A stretch of 35,203 nt of DNA from a virus. Made by a program: the position numbers and the translations under genes. Under the pieces are notes generated by a model. It searched no databases. It had not been told where the DNA came from and was given only the letters and a program-made list of their open reading frames with translations. The stretch covers positions 1-35,203 of IMG/VR virus record IMGVR_UViG_3300049020_000022; one strand, written 5' to 3'. Shown here in pieces: positions 7,131 to 13,936 of this stretch. Each line of letters starts with the position of its first letter. Positions within the stretch are counted from its first letter, which is position 1.

Positions 7131-7304
7131 TTAAAGTGGTTTGGTTTTCCACACGCCCTTGCCCGCCTTGTAGACGGCGCGCCAGTAGCCATGGATTTTT
7201 GTGTGCATGAATTCGCCAGTCCGGGTTTGAACCCAACCGCGCGCCTTCAAATATTCGACCGCCTCCCACTCTGAGCGAAACGTGTCTTTCTTTTTCTTGC
7301 TCAT
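7131..7304 (-). CDS. Hypothetical basic protein
   Basis: 57 residues (MSKKKKDTFRSEWEAVEYLK...), start sharing ATGA with the upstream stop. The motif WEAVEYLKARGWVQTRTGEF looks like a small DNA- or RNA-contacting fold but is not diagnostic. Confidence 0.65.
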   Translation of the reverse strand: MSKKKKDTFRSEWEAVEYLKARGWVQTRTGEFMHTKIHGYWRAVYKAGKGVWKTKPL

Positions 7305-7573
7305 AAATTGTCCGGGTGTTCGTCGCAGTGGAACCAAATTTCTTCTCCGTCGATCTCCACCATAATCGCGTAACCCTCTGTCCGTGGCCGCACTCGCAAC
7401 CGGTTTGCGTCGCACCAGCCGATTAACGTCACGCCGGGTTGCAACTTGCTATGCCCCGCAGGATTACGGTTTACGTCCACTTTCCAATCGAACACGTCGG
7501 CGTTTGAGAAGCCACGGCGCAGGCCATACTTTTCGAACAAGAATTTTTCCGGGCTGATCTTCGGAGCACTCAT
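7301..7573 (-). CDS. Hypothetical protein
   Basis: 90 residues with a beta-rich C-terminal half (GYAIMVEIDGEEIWFHCDEH). Four-base start/stop overlaps on both sides tie it to the operon. No family recognised. Confidence 0.65.
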   Translation of the reverse strand: MSAPKISPEKFLFEKYGLRRGFSNADVFDWKVDVNRNPAGHSKLQPGVTLIGWCDANRLRVRPRTEGYAIMVEIDGEEIWFHCDEHPDNL

Positions 7574-8139
7574 GCGAGGTAAGAGTCGAGTTTGAGCCCG
7601 CGCACCGTTTCGATATACGTCACTTTCCAGTCGGGAACGTTCGCCTTCTCGATGGTCTGCCCCAACGCCATGCCTTCAAATCTGGCGTCGTGATTGAAAT
7701 ACACAGTGAGTCCTTTCAGCTTGCCGTTGCGCTGCACCTGTTGCACATAAAAGTAGGTGTCCGATAATCTGCCATGCTTCACAAGCCACTGGCCGGGCTT
7801 GTCGATCTGCGGCGCTTCGACGGCGCGCATCTCTCTTACCCTCTGCTCGGTCAGACAAAACTTTTGAGCCTGATAGTAGTCTTCATTGCGCCTATCGACC
7901 GAAAGCCCTGTCGCCGGATAGTAAGTGGCCACATCGCCTGATCGCCGGTCCGCCAGAACGGCGGACAATTTTCCGTTTTGCACCAGCCAATCAAATTGAT
8001 TGTTGGCGACATTGAAAACCTTCGTGGCCAGCACGCACTCGCCGCCGTGCATGACGAAATAAATATTCGGCTCTGCGCCGGAGCCCCGGCATTGTTTCGC
8101 GAAAACGTCGAGGGCATTGTCCCTGATGTATCTTGGCAT
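7570..8139 (-). CDS. Hypothetical protein
   Basis: 189 residues, mixed alpha/beta, with several aromatic strands (TYFYVQQVQRNGKLKGLTVY). The ATG at 8139 follows the upstream TAA by one base. Function unknown. Confidence 0.7.
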   Translation of the reverse strand: MPRYIRDNALDVFAKQCRGSGAEPNIYFVMHGGECVLATKVFNVANNQFDWLVQNGKLSAVLADRRSGDVATYYPATGLSVDRRNEDYYQAQKFCLTEQRVREMRAVEAPQIDKPGQWLVKHGRLSDTYFYVQQVQRNGKLKGLTVYFNHDARFEGMALGQTIEKANVPDWKVTYIETVRGLKLDSYLA

Positions 8140-8140
8140 A

Positions 8141-8485
8141 TTATTCCTTTGTGAAATTGTCCAGAGCGGATTCGAGCATCGCGCCAGCTTGCATCACTTC
8201 GTCCTTCAACGCTTTGACGCGATTAAACATATACGCCTGCGTCCGTCGCTGATCCTGAAGTTGTTTCGCCACGTCCGCGTTGAGCCGCTTTAACTTGGCA
8301 TTTTGCTCCACGAGTGCCACGCCTTCGGACTCCAGCAAGGCGATGTCGGGCAGCGTCGAAAAGTCGCTGCGGATATCGCTCTCGAACTGCGGGCGTAAAT
8401 GGTCCAGCATGGAGCGGAGGTAACTGTTGCGCGGCGTCTGCTGTATCAGGGTGTCCAGCAGTGTGATTTCATCAGCTTTTCTCAT
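8141..8485 (-). CDS. Coiled-coil protein
   Basis: 114 residues from ATG 8485 (MRKADEITLLDTLIQQ...). Residues about 55-110 show heptad-like spacing (LVEQNAKLKRLNADVAKQLQ), typical of a coiled coil. Function unknown; it follows the UvrD-tail gene by one base. Confidence 0.65.
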   Translation of the reverse strand: MRKADEITLLDTLIQQTPRNSYLRSMLDHLRPQFESDIRSDFSTLPDIALLESEGVALVEQNAKLKRLNADVAKQLQDQRRTQAYMFNRVKALKDEVMQAGAMLESALDNFTKE

Positions 8486-8486
8486 A

Positions 8487-8666
8487 TTATTTTTCTCCCC
8501 ACACCAGAGTTTTCTTTGCACGAGTCACGGCCACATAATAGATGTTGGCTTCTTCCTCGCTCTTGCTCCGGTTTTTAAAAGTGTCGGCGATGAGCACCAC
8601 CTTGCCCCACTCCAGCCCCTTCGCCTTGTGGACACTGGGCTTCCAATTATTTATTGTTTCAATCAT
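8487..8666 (-). CDS. Stand-alone UvrD/RecD-type helicase C-terminal motif protein
   Basis: 59 residues from ATG 8666. SVHKAKGLEWGKVVLIAD matches helicase motif V and EEEANIYYVAVTRAKKTL matches motif VI of the superfamily 1 UvrD/Rep group, where the Arg of TRA contacts ATP gamma-phosphate. The Walker A and B motifs and the rest of domain 2A are absent, so it cannot be a helicase alone. It may complement another subunit, inhibit a host UvrD/RecB-like enzyme, or be a relic; the intact, promoter-proximal position argues against a relic. ATG is six bases from its -10 hexamer. Confidence 0.75.
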   Translation of the reverse strand: MIETINNWKPSVHKAKGLEWGKVVLIADTFKNRSKSEEEANIYYVAVTRAKKTLVWGEK

Positions 8667-8672
8667 GTCTAG

Positions 8673-8701
8673 ACCTTACAATGAGAACGTTTAAACGTCA
8701 A
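8673..8701 (-). promoter_or_regulatory. Promoter TTGACG-N17-TAAGGT with GTTTAAAC
   Basis: Minus-strand TTGACG (8701-8696), 17 bases, TAAGGT (8678-8673), six bases to ATG. GTTTAAAC (8689-8696) begins on the last base of the -35. The layout is nearly the same as at 6330-6358. Confidence 0.7.
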
Positions 8702-8715
8702 TACCGTATTCCTAC

Positions 8716-9270
8716 CTATTCGCGCCTCCGGGCCTCACGGGCCTCGTCCTCGGCACGCTTGTGGTATTCAGTGCCTTCCAGCATCCGCGCGGCGATGTAA
8801 TGCGCCTGATGCCCGATGATGCCATGGGCGGTCAGCGCCTCAACATGTCGGTATGCCGCGTTGTGCTGGTCGATAGCCTTCGCCAGAACGCGCAGGTGAT
8901 TCGGGTCAGCGAGTAAGGCTTGTCGCTCGTCATTTCGCCGGATCGCCGCTTCGCCGTTACTCGCGTCGCGCTCTGCAAATTCGGAAGGATCACAGCATGC
9001 CCAGTCTTGCGCGTAACCGATAAAGTGGCGGATGCGCTCGCCCTCAAGCGGAAAAACGTCCAGATAATGCAGCCCGGCAATAAATTCGAAATCTACCCGC
9101 TTCACGCGGAACGGCGCTTGTTCCTCGTAATACTTCAGCAAACGCTTGTTGATGGTTTTGCCCTCAAACCGTTGCAACGCACGGTAAAGGGCAGCGTGCG
9201 ATTGCGCCGCGCGGAATTCGCGGTCATAATCGGCCACGATTTCGTCGATGAGTTTTTGAAGTGTCGTCAT
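8716..9270 (-). CDS. Hypothetical helical protein
   Basis: 184 residues, rich in Ala, Arg and Glu and probably all-helical, ending in EAREARRRE. It forms a single-gene unit with its own leaderless start at 9270 and the palindromic operator just upstream. No family recognised. Confidence 0.7.
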   Translation of the reverse strand: MTTLQKLIDEIVADYDREFRAAQSHAALYRALQRFEGKTINKRLLKYYEEQAPFRVKRVDFEFIAGLHYLDVFPLEGERIRHFIGYAQDWACCDPSEFAERDASNGEAAIRRNDERQALLADPNHLRVLAKAIDQHNAAYRHVEALTAHGIIGHQAHYIAARMLEGTEYHKRAEDEAREARRRE

Positions 9271-9276
9271 ACGTGT

Positions 9277-9306
9277 ATCCTATAGAATGACACCAATTGG
9301 TGTCAA
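9277..9306 (-). promoter_or_regulatory. Promoter TTGACA-N18-TAGGAT overlapped by operator
   Basis: Minus-strand TTGACA (9306-9301) and TAGGAT (9282-9277), then six bases to ATG 9270. The palindrome covers the -35 and most of the spacer. Confidence 0.65.
9289..9304. promoter_or_regulatory. 16-bp palindromic operator, copy 2
   Basis: Perfect GACACCAATTGGTGTC, 20-bp symmetry with flanks, inside the promoter of 8716-9270. Confidence 0.75.
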
Positions 9307-9315
9307 TACGTAAAT

Positions 9316-9693
9316 CTACTTGGCGAACGTGCCTTTCAGCATCCCCTTGCAGTCGCGCACGGCCATGCGATAATCCCCGGCCAGTTTGATGATCTCGTCG
9401 CCCTCGGCGAATTCGCTAACCTCGTGATCATTCCAGTGCCAGACACCGCCCGCTTGGCAGATGTTGCCCACCGGCAGATATTCATTGATGCGCGATTTGG
9501 TCGTCGCGGTGCGCCAGCCGCCCGTCCTGACCACGGTCCGGTCCTCATGAAATTCGAGGATGACCGTATTGTGCAGCCGCAGCCCGATGTAGAACTGGCC
9601 AGCCGCGTCTTGCAGCTTGATCAGGTGCGTATTGTTCCCGATCTTTTTGGAGTCCCGGCTTCCGAGTGTTTCGCGTGCTTCTGTAAATGTCAT
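9316..9693 (-). CDS. Hypothetical protein
   Basis: 125 residues from ATG 9693 (MTFTEARETLGSR...). Beta-rich centre (FYIGLRLHNTVILEFHEDRTVVRTGGW). The six bases between -10 and ATG, GTGGGC, are identical to those before 6323. Single-gene unit; function unknown. Confidence 0.7.
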   Translation of the reverse strand: MTFTEARETLGSRDSKKIGNNTHLIKLQDAAGQFYIGLRLHNTVILEFHEDRTVVRTGGWRTATTKSRINEYLPVGNICQAGGVWHWNDHEVSEFAEGDEIIKLAGDYRMAVRDCKGMLKGTFAK

Positions 9694-9699
9694 GCCCAC

Positions 9700-9728
9700 A
9701 GACTACGCTGGAGCACGTTTAAACGCAA
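9700..9728 (-). promoter_or_regulatory. Promoter TTGCGT-N17-TAGTCT with GTTTAAAC
   Basis: Minus-strand TTGCGT (9728-9723), 17 bases, TAGTCT (9705-9700), six bases to ATG 9693. GTTTAAAC (9717-9724) overlaps the end of the -35. Confidence 0.6.
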
Positions 9729-9752
9729 GAGGAAATTCTGCTGTCTATGGGC

Positions 9753-9767
9753 TAGGGGTTTCCCCTA
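9753..9767 (-). terminator. Hairpin after operon 11595-9775
   Basis: TAGGGG-TTT-CCCCTA, a perfect 6-bp stem, lies eight bases past the last stop of the operon. There is no U-tract, so termination is a guess. Confidence 0.3.
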
Positions 9768-9774
9768 TCCCTCG

Positions 9775-9972
9775 CTACGCTCGGCCCCACCACTTGCATT
9801 TTTCCCACAGATATTTTTTACGCGCCAGCATCCCTTGCGTGATCTCAAGGTCACACATCATGAGCCCAATCAACGCGGCTGCGTATCGATCATTTTCGTT
9901 CGCCCAATACTTACCGATGCACCAGCCAAAAAGGGCGCGGCAGATGAGTTGCCATTTACCAACGCGGTTCAT
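9775..9972 (-). CDS. Hypothetical protein
   Basis: 65 residues from ATG 9972 (MNRVGKWQLICRALFGWC...), Trp/Cys-rich and basic at the end. The ATG lies within the end of the upstream gene; the longer frame is a shadow. Weak hydrophobic stretches but no clear membrane segment. Confidence 0.55.
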   Translation of the reverse strand: MNRVGKWQLICRALFGWCIGKYWANENDRYAAALIGLMMCDLEITQGMLARKKYLWEKCKWWGRA

Positions 9973-10234
9973 ATTTAAAATCTGGATTGCTGCGCACAAA
10001 CTCTCTCGCGCACGTGCCGATGATCTCCTGACGCTTCCACAGCGCCAACAGATTTGAAGTAGGTAACGGATGCTGCGCGTATGGAAAATCTCGGCACGCG
10101 GACAGCCAACGAAAAACCAAATCAGTATAACTCTGCCGCGCAGCTTCGACTTCATCTTCGAATGCGCGCAGTGAGGTTTTGTGAAACGGACAGTTACACA
10201 AGCCCTCCGGGTGGCCGGTCACTTCGCACTTCAT
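9956..10234 (-). CDS. Hypothetical protein with N-terminal Cys/His cluster
   Basis: 92 residues from ATG 10234, which shares ATGA with the upstream stop. CEVTGHPEGLCNCPFH at the N-terminus could bind zinc. The rest is helical. Function unknown. Confidence 0.65.
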   Translation of the reverse strand: MKCEVTGHPEGLCNCPFHKTSLRAFEDEVEAARQSYTDLVFRWLSACRDFPYAQHPLPTSNLLALWKRQEIIGTCAREFVRSNPDFKYEPRW

Positions 10235-10581
10235 CTCGCGCCGCACTCCCTGATATACTCGCGCGTTTCCTCCACGGACATCTCGCGAAGATTGATCGAC
10301 GATGGCAACTCAATCACAGGCTTGCCCTTGTCACGAAAAAATCCAATCTCCGCGAACACGCCAGCCGGGACTGACCCACCGGGCAGCGCCCGAAATGCGA
10401 TTGCGTCACACGTGTCGGCAAACTGCCGGAAGTATTCCATGCCCAGCACCTTGTAACCGTTGGCGCTCTCCGGGCAATTCGGATTGACCACTTCGAAGCC
10501 CAACTGTTGCAACGTTTCGATATCACGCTGCTCCTGCGGCGTGTCATAGATAGCGATGCAGTGCGCGTAATAAATTCTCAT
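10231..10581 (-). CDS. Second nucleoside 2-deoxyribosyltransferase-like protein
   Basis: 116 residues from ATG 10581. MRIYYAHCIAIYDTPQEQ opens like the substrate loop of the family; CDAIAFRALPGGSVPAGVFAEIGF and the strand KPVIELPS match the region with the catalytic Glu (in AEIGF). It is divergent from the product of 2724-3182 and may be inactive or have another substrate. Situated in the operon starting at 11595 with unknown genes. Confidence 0.6.
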   Translation of the reverse strand: MRIYYAHCIAIYDTPQEQRDIETLQQLGFEVVNPNCPESANGYKVLGMEYFRQFADTCDAIAFRALPGGSVPAGVFAEIGFFRDKGKPVIELPSSINLREMSVEETREYIRECGAR

Positions 10582-10799
10582 ATCACGTCCACTGAAATGT
10601 TTTTGTTCACGGCGTAGAGCACCTGATCTTCGGTGATGCAATCACCCACGCGCGAAAACACAGGGCCGTTATCCCAGCCGGTAGGAACCTGAAAACCGCA
10701 TTCGATGCGCGTGATCTTGTAGACGTGTTTGTCTTTCAGAGGGATCGAATCAGTTTTGTGCCGATGATAGTAACCCAAATAATTGAGATGGACAATCAT
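10578..10799 (-). CDS. Hypothetical protein
   Basis: 73 residues, beta-rich, beginning MIVHLNYLGYYHRHKTD. Four-base overlaps with both neighbours. No family recognised. Confidence 0.65.
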   Translation of the reverse strand: MIVHLNYLGYYHRHKTDSIPLKDKHVYKITRIECGFQVPTGWDNGPVFSRVGDCITEDQVLYAVNKNISVDVI

Positions 10800-11005
10800 A
10801 TGTCGCGAGGGATGTAAATGTCTTTGAAGACGACCACGGTTTTGATGAGAGTGGCCTGCACTTCTTTCGGGAACGGCGCGAGCGCGTTCAGAATTTGATT
10901 GATCGCCCCTTGCTCCTTATCGAAGTCCCGAGGCGGCGGCGCTGGCGGTTCTGTCTTCACCTTGCGGCGCATCGGCGCGTTGGCTTGGTCGTAGGTTTCA
11001 CTCAT
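10796..11005 (-). CDS. Hypothetical protein
   Basis: 69 residues with a disordered Pro-rich N-terminal part (KTEPPAPPPRDF) and a helical C-terminal part. Four-base overlaps with both neighbours. Function unknown. Confidence 0.65.
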   Translation of the reverse strand: MSETYDQANAPMRRKVKTEPPAPPPRDFDKEQGAINQILNALAPFPKEVQATLIKTVVVFKDIYIPRDI

Positions 11006-11595
11006 ATCGGGAATAGTTGTCGGTCGATACTGTTGATCAGCTTTTGGGTCACTTCGATGTGTTCGACAATCGCGGTCTCATAGGCACCCAGCGATTTTTC
11101 TACACATTGCAGCTTGGCGCTATCGAGAGCGCCTTTGAAGTCGCCCCACGCGGTCAATAGCTCAGCGCGAGACACCCTACCGCGCGGCTTGCGCTTGTTG
11201 ACTGGGTCAATGGCTCCTTTACCAATCAGCACGTTTTCGACGTAAACCAATTGGTCACGCACTGCCACGTTGTTGAGCAGTTCATAGCGCGCGGCTTCGA
11301 TGCCGCAATGCAGATCGGTTTCGATGATCTCGCGGTCGGGCTTCCGGCGATACGGCCAGAAGTAAAGCGTCGCACAGTCGGCCATGCGGATGCACTTCTG
11401 TGGCGAGCCGTTCGCGATGTTCACTTGACGGTCTCCGAGGTAAATCCTCACGGTAAACAATCCGCGAAAGTAGGAGTAGACGTTGCGGATTGCCTTTGGA
11501 GATGTCATCAACAGTTTGATTCGTTCTTCGATAGAGCCCGTGGTCTGGAACGTCACGTCGTCCAGTTTCAAGGCTGAGATTTCATAATCGACCAT
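11002..11595 (-). CDS. Hypothetical protein, first gene of leftward transcription
   Basis: 197 residues starting MVDYEISALKLDD at ATG 11595. Mixed alpha/beta N-terminal half, helical C-terminal half (LLTAWGDFKGALDSAKLQCVE). It is the first gene left of the divergent control region, so it is probably among the earliest expressed; I see no DNA-binding motif. ATG lies eight bases from the -10. Confidence 0.7.
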   Translation of the reverse strand: MVDYEISALKLDDVTFQTTGSIEERIKLLMTSPKAIRNVYSYFRGLFTVRIYLGDRQVNIANGSPQKCIRMADCATLYFWPYRRKPDREIIETDLHCGIEAARYELLNNVAVRDQLVYVENVLIGKGAIDPVNKRKPRGRVSRAELLTAWGDFKGALDSAKLQCVEKSLGAYETAIVEHIEVTQKLINSIDRQLFPI

Positions 11596-11603
11596 ATGCT
11601 AAT

Positions 11604-11632
11604 AAGGTGCTGATCTGTCTCGCTTGCGTCCA
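11604..11632 (-). promoter_or_regulatory. Leftward promoter TGGACG-N17-CACCTT
   Basis: Minus-strand TGGACG (11632-11627), 17 bases, CACCTT (11609-11604), eight bases to ATG 11595. TGGACG also serves as the -35 at 4172 and 19287. Confidence 0.55.
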
Positions 11633-11785
11633 CATTTATTTCACCTACGCTAACATAGCGCCACGTGTTGAGATTGCACCCAGTCTTATTTTACCCAAGC
11701 GTGTGCCGATGGCTGGACGAACGGACGTAGAGGCAGAAGGTCAATGTTTATGGGCCTGATCGCCGGATCGCCCGATTAAAGATCG

Positions 11786-11974
11786 ATACTTGCCCCTACC
11801 ATGCCATACAACTTTCAACTCATAGGAACCAGTTTACAATAAACAACTTATTATTAATTGGTATATGATAGTATTATTTATTTTTGGGCGCGTAGTATGG
11901 TATAGATTATTATTTGTTTATTGGAAAGTGGTCCATAAGAGTTGAAAGTGATAGGGCATGGTAGGGGCAAGTAT
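11786..11974. repeat. AT-rich 61-bp imperfect inverted repeat; origin/control candidate
   Basis: Arms 11786-11846 and 11914-11974 are reverse complements with about ten mismatches over 61 bases; the outer 20 bases match exactly (ATACTTGCCCCTACCATGCC). The 67-bp centre is very AT-rich. The block lies between the divergent promoters at 11604-11632 and 11982-12010. No gene is visible from 11596 to 12017. It could be a replication origin, a bidirectional operator or a cruciform; sequence alone does not decide. Confidence 0.7.
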
Positions 11975-11981
11975 TTATGAG

Positions 11982-12010
11982 TTGGCCGGGCTGTGACCGC
12001 ATGGCACTCT
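11982..12010 (+). promoter_or_regulatory. Rightward promoter TTGGCC-N17-CACTCT
   Basis: TTGGCC (11982-11987), 17 bases, CACTCT (12005-12010), seven bases to ATG 12018. It begins eight bases past the right arm of the inverted repeat. Confidence 0.55.
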
Positions 12011-12017
12011 TTTCGTG

Positions 12018-12176
12018 ATGGCGAAGCCCGCGAAGAAACAGGACGACAATCGATTGTTTGCGAATAGCTCCGAAGCGATTCGTAAGTTGAATGCTCAGGC
12101 CCGCAAGGGTCTGCGTGAGGATGAGCGCCGCAAGTGGAAAGAACAGAATGCCCGTAATAACGATCCAGCAAATTGA
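12018..12176 (+). CDS. Hypothetical basic protein
   Basis: 52 residues (MAKPAKKQDDNRLF...), strongly basic and helical. It starts seven bases from the -10, so the mRNA should be leaderless; a GTG one codon earlier is possible. It overlaps the start of the next gene by 29 bases. Function unknown. Confidence 0.6.
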   Translation: MAKPAKKQDDNRLFANSSEAIRKLNAQARKGLREDERRKWKEQNARNNDPAN

Positions 12177-12810
12177 GCAGGAGCTTGTCCTGCTTGATCG
12201 AGAGAATGCGTTCCTATTGTTCGCAGCGTTCTGCGGTGATGTGGAGCAGACCGCGCACGCTTTGAATTTATCACCGGCCACGATTCTGAAGGTGGCCGAG
12301 GACGATGGATGGCTGACGAAACTGCGTAGCATCATCGAACTGAAGAAATCGAAACGCCCCGGTGATGTGGAGCGCGCGCTCAATCGGGCAATGAACTTTG
12401 TTCAAGCTCATCGCATGCGTCTTGTATGTGAGCGAATGATCAAGAAACTTTCTAACCTCACTGACGAACAACTCGAAGAATATTTGATGACCGGGCATTT
12501 GAAGGACGGCACCGCAGTGAGTAAGCTTAGCACGCGCGCACTCGCAGACCTTGCCAGCGCCATCGAGAAGGCTCAGGCGCTTTCATATCTCGCGCTCAAT
12601 GATACCGCGCAAGAACGAATCAAACGCGACGAGCACGCGGACCCGCACAGTTCCGGTGGTGAATTGCACGCGCAGATCGCGAAGGCAATGTCAGAGGCGG
12701 GCTCATCGTTGCATCCTCGTGCGCAACTACTTGACGCGCAACTCGCACAGGCGCAAGAGGCGCACGCGAAGAAGTTGGTGCAGGATGTTCGGAATAGCGA
12801 TGATCACTAA
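12148..12810 (+). CDS. Putative terminase small subunit or HTH DNA-binding protein
   Basis: 220 residues from ATG 12148 (MPVITIQQIEQELV...). Residues about 30-57, DVEQTAHALNLSPATILKVAEDDGW, form a helix-turn-helix followed by DGW, as in many small terminase subunits that recognise the packaging site. The rest is helical with a Gln/Ala-rich end. Against this, the large subunit is 7 kb downstream. A transcription regulator for the palindromic sites is an alternative. Confidence 0.5.
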   Translation: MPVITIQQIEQELVLLDRENAFLLFAAFCGDVEQTAHALNLSPATILKVAEDDGWLTKLRSIIELKKSKRPGDVERALNRAMNFVQAHRMRLVCERMIKKLSNLTDEQLEEYLMTGHLKDGTAVSKLSTRALADLASAIEKAQALSYLALNDTAQERIKRDEHADPHSSGGELHAQIAKAMSEAGSSLHPRAQLLDAQLAQAQEAHAKKLVQDVRNSDDH

Positions 12811-13123
12811 CGAGTGCCTGATTCATAAAGTTTACTGTCTCGTTGATTCCGCTTCGCCTGAAGATTATCGTTATATCGGATCGACGAAGATGTCATTGAG
12901 TAAGCGATTGAGTTTGCATTGGCACTCTCGCCAAAATGAAAAGCTTACGCAGTGGATTGGGCAGGTGCGAAAAGCGGGTCGGCACGTTTTAATCCTTGAG
13001 CTTAAAGGAGGGATGACGTTGCAAGAAGCTCTTGATCTTGAAACGCGTTTGATTCGAACGCTGTCCCGGCTTTGTTCTTTGTTCAATCGAAGAATGTTAG
13101 GCTCGTCTAACATTGTTAGTTGA
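12800..13123 (+). CDS. GIY-YIG family endonuclease
   Basis: 107 residues from ATG 12800, overlapping the previous stop. VYCLVDSASPEDYRYIGST gives the GIY-YIG strand pair (here VYC...YIG); R34-type residues follow in SLSKRLSLHWHSR, and the Glu in LDLETRLIRTL would bind metal. Such nucleases are often homing enzymes. There is no extra DNA-binding domain, so it is a short form. A structured untranslated segment follows immediately. Confidence 0.8.
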   Translation: MITNECLIHKVYCLVDSASPEDYRYIGSTKMSLSKRLSLHWHSRQNEKLTQWIGQVRKAGRHVLILELKGGMTLQEALDLETRLIRTLSRLCSLFNRRMLGSSNIVS

Positions 13124-13142
13124 TACTAATCTTCTTAGTATC
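13122..13142 (+). terminator. Hairpin at GIY-YIG stop codon
   Basis: GATACTAA-TCTTC-TTAGTATC, a perfect 8-bp stem beginning within the TGA stop. There is no U-tract, so it may be an mRNA end, a processing site or part of the structured segment downstream. Confidence 0.4.
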
Positions 13143-13165
13143 CCCAAAGACTGTTTGATTAAGCG

Positions 13166-13341
13166 AAACTCTCCCGAGACGTGCCGAATAGTTGACTAGA
13201 TGGTCAACTACTGTCCAGAGTTTACTGTCTCGGGCGCAGGAATCGTGCCATTTGTCAAACTAACTGTAAATCCCCTGACAACGGGCGATCTGGCGAGCCG
13301 ACAGGGACTTAGCAAGTATCGTGCCAGAGGGTCGGATCGCC
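13166..13341 (+). ncRNA. Structured untranslated segment with pseudoknot-type pairings
   Basis: No gene fits 13124-13464. Two helices interleave: 13166-13172 pairs with 13217-13223 (AAACTCT/AGAGTTT) and 13173-13180 with 13227-13234 (CCCGAGAC/GTCTCGGG). Between them lies the hairpin 13190-13209 (AGTTGAC/GTCAACT). A second block pairs 13284-13290 with 13335-13341 (GGCGATC/GATCGCC), enclosing TGGC/GCCA. This is too regular for chance, but I cannot name an RNA family. It could be a leader, a relic of a mobile intron or a regulatory RNA. Confidence 0.5.
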
Positions 13342-13416
13342 AGCTTTTACGATAACGGCTTGGGGGTTTGGTCGACGCGCGCGCTCCGCTTAGTGACATC
13401 TTCGAGAAATAAAAAA

Positions 13417-13446
13417 TTGACATCGAGGCTTCCCCGTTGGCACTGT
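13417..13446 (+). promoter_or_regulatory. Promoter TTGACA-N18-CACTGT
   Basis: TTGACA (13417-13422), 18 bases, CACTGT (13441-13446), followed by TTTCCGCGTG. ATG 13465 is 18 bases downstream, giving a very short leader. Confidence 0.7.
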
Positions 13447-13464
13447 TTCCGCGTGCAACAAACA

Positions 13465-13896
13465 ATGTCTGAATTCGCAGAACAGGCTCGTTTAGACGAG
13501 ATCACTTTTGATAAAGAAACTCGGTTGGCGTTGGACAAGCTGATTGTTGCGCTTCGGGCGCGCGGGTATAGGTCGCCAGAGCGCACCCTTGCTTTTCGCG
13601 CGATGCAACAGGCGCGGCATTGGCTGGGCGAAGACCTTGCCATCCTCGGCGCGCAACATCCCTACCCGAACGGCAATAATCCGGCCAACACGATTGTGGA
13701 CCCTCCCGCCGACACGGCGAACAGGCGAGCCGACGTTTTGGCGCAACTCCAGAAAGATTTGGACGCGCAGATCAAGAACAAGCCGTTGCAACTCGCAGCC
13801 GATGGGAAAGTCACCGGCATCGGCAGCACCAACGACGACATTCGTCCTCAAGGGACTAATCGTCACGTTCATGATCTTCCGAGTCCGAGATGCTGA
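13465..13896 (+). CDS. Possible Acb2/Tad1-type helical-hairpin protein
   Basis: 143 residues from ATG 13465. The core FDKETRLALDKLIVALRARG ... SPERTLAFRAMQQARHWLGE, then HPYPNG and IVDPPAD, resembles phage proteins with a SREASLA-type helix followed by QxARMWLGE, which I associate (from memory) with the Acb2/Tad1 hairpin group. Acb2 and Tad1 bind signalling nucleotides and block CBASS or Thoeris defence. If right, this is an anti-defence sponge; if not, it is a conserved phage protein of unknown role. It is the first gene after the promoter at 13417. The C-terminal 40 residues are unrelated and polar. Confidence 0.5.
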   Translation: MSEFAEQARLDEITFDKETRLALDKLIVALRARGYRSPERTLAFRAMQQARHWLGEDLAILGAQHPYPNGNNPANTIVDPPADTANRRADVLAQLQKDLDAQIKNKPLQLAADGKVTGIGSTNDDIRPQGTNRHVHDLPSPRC

Positions 13897-13936
13897 AAGC
13901 CGCGTTCTAAGTCGGCGTAGTTTACGTCACAAAGTT

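Noticed and set aside
7132-7140. CACTTT upstream of ATG 7126 on the minus strand as a promoter
   Set aside because: No -35; the bases are the last codons and stop of the coupled upstream gene.
11246-11255. ACCAATTGGT core inside gene 11002-11595 as a sixth operator
   Set aside because: Only the central 10 bases match; flanks differ and there is no promoter.
13166-13234. HDV-like ribozyme
   Set aside because: Order of helices is similar but the inner stem is too long and distant, and there is no P4 or catalytic C region between the 3' strands.
12800-13345. Group I intron carrying the GIY-YIG gene
   Set aside because: Genes on both sides look complete and no conserved P7/G-site sequence was found.
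13439-13452. Sigma-54 type promoter (GG-N10-GC)
   Set aside because: The same motif elsewhere (16755, 22645) lacks the GC, whereas the -35/-10 spacing holds in all.
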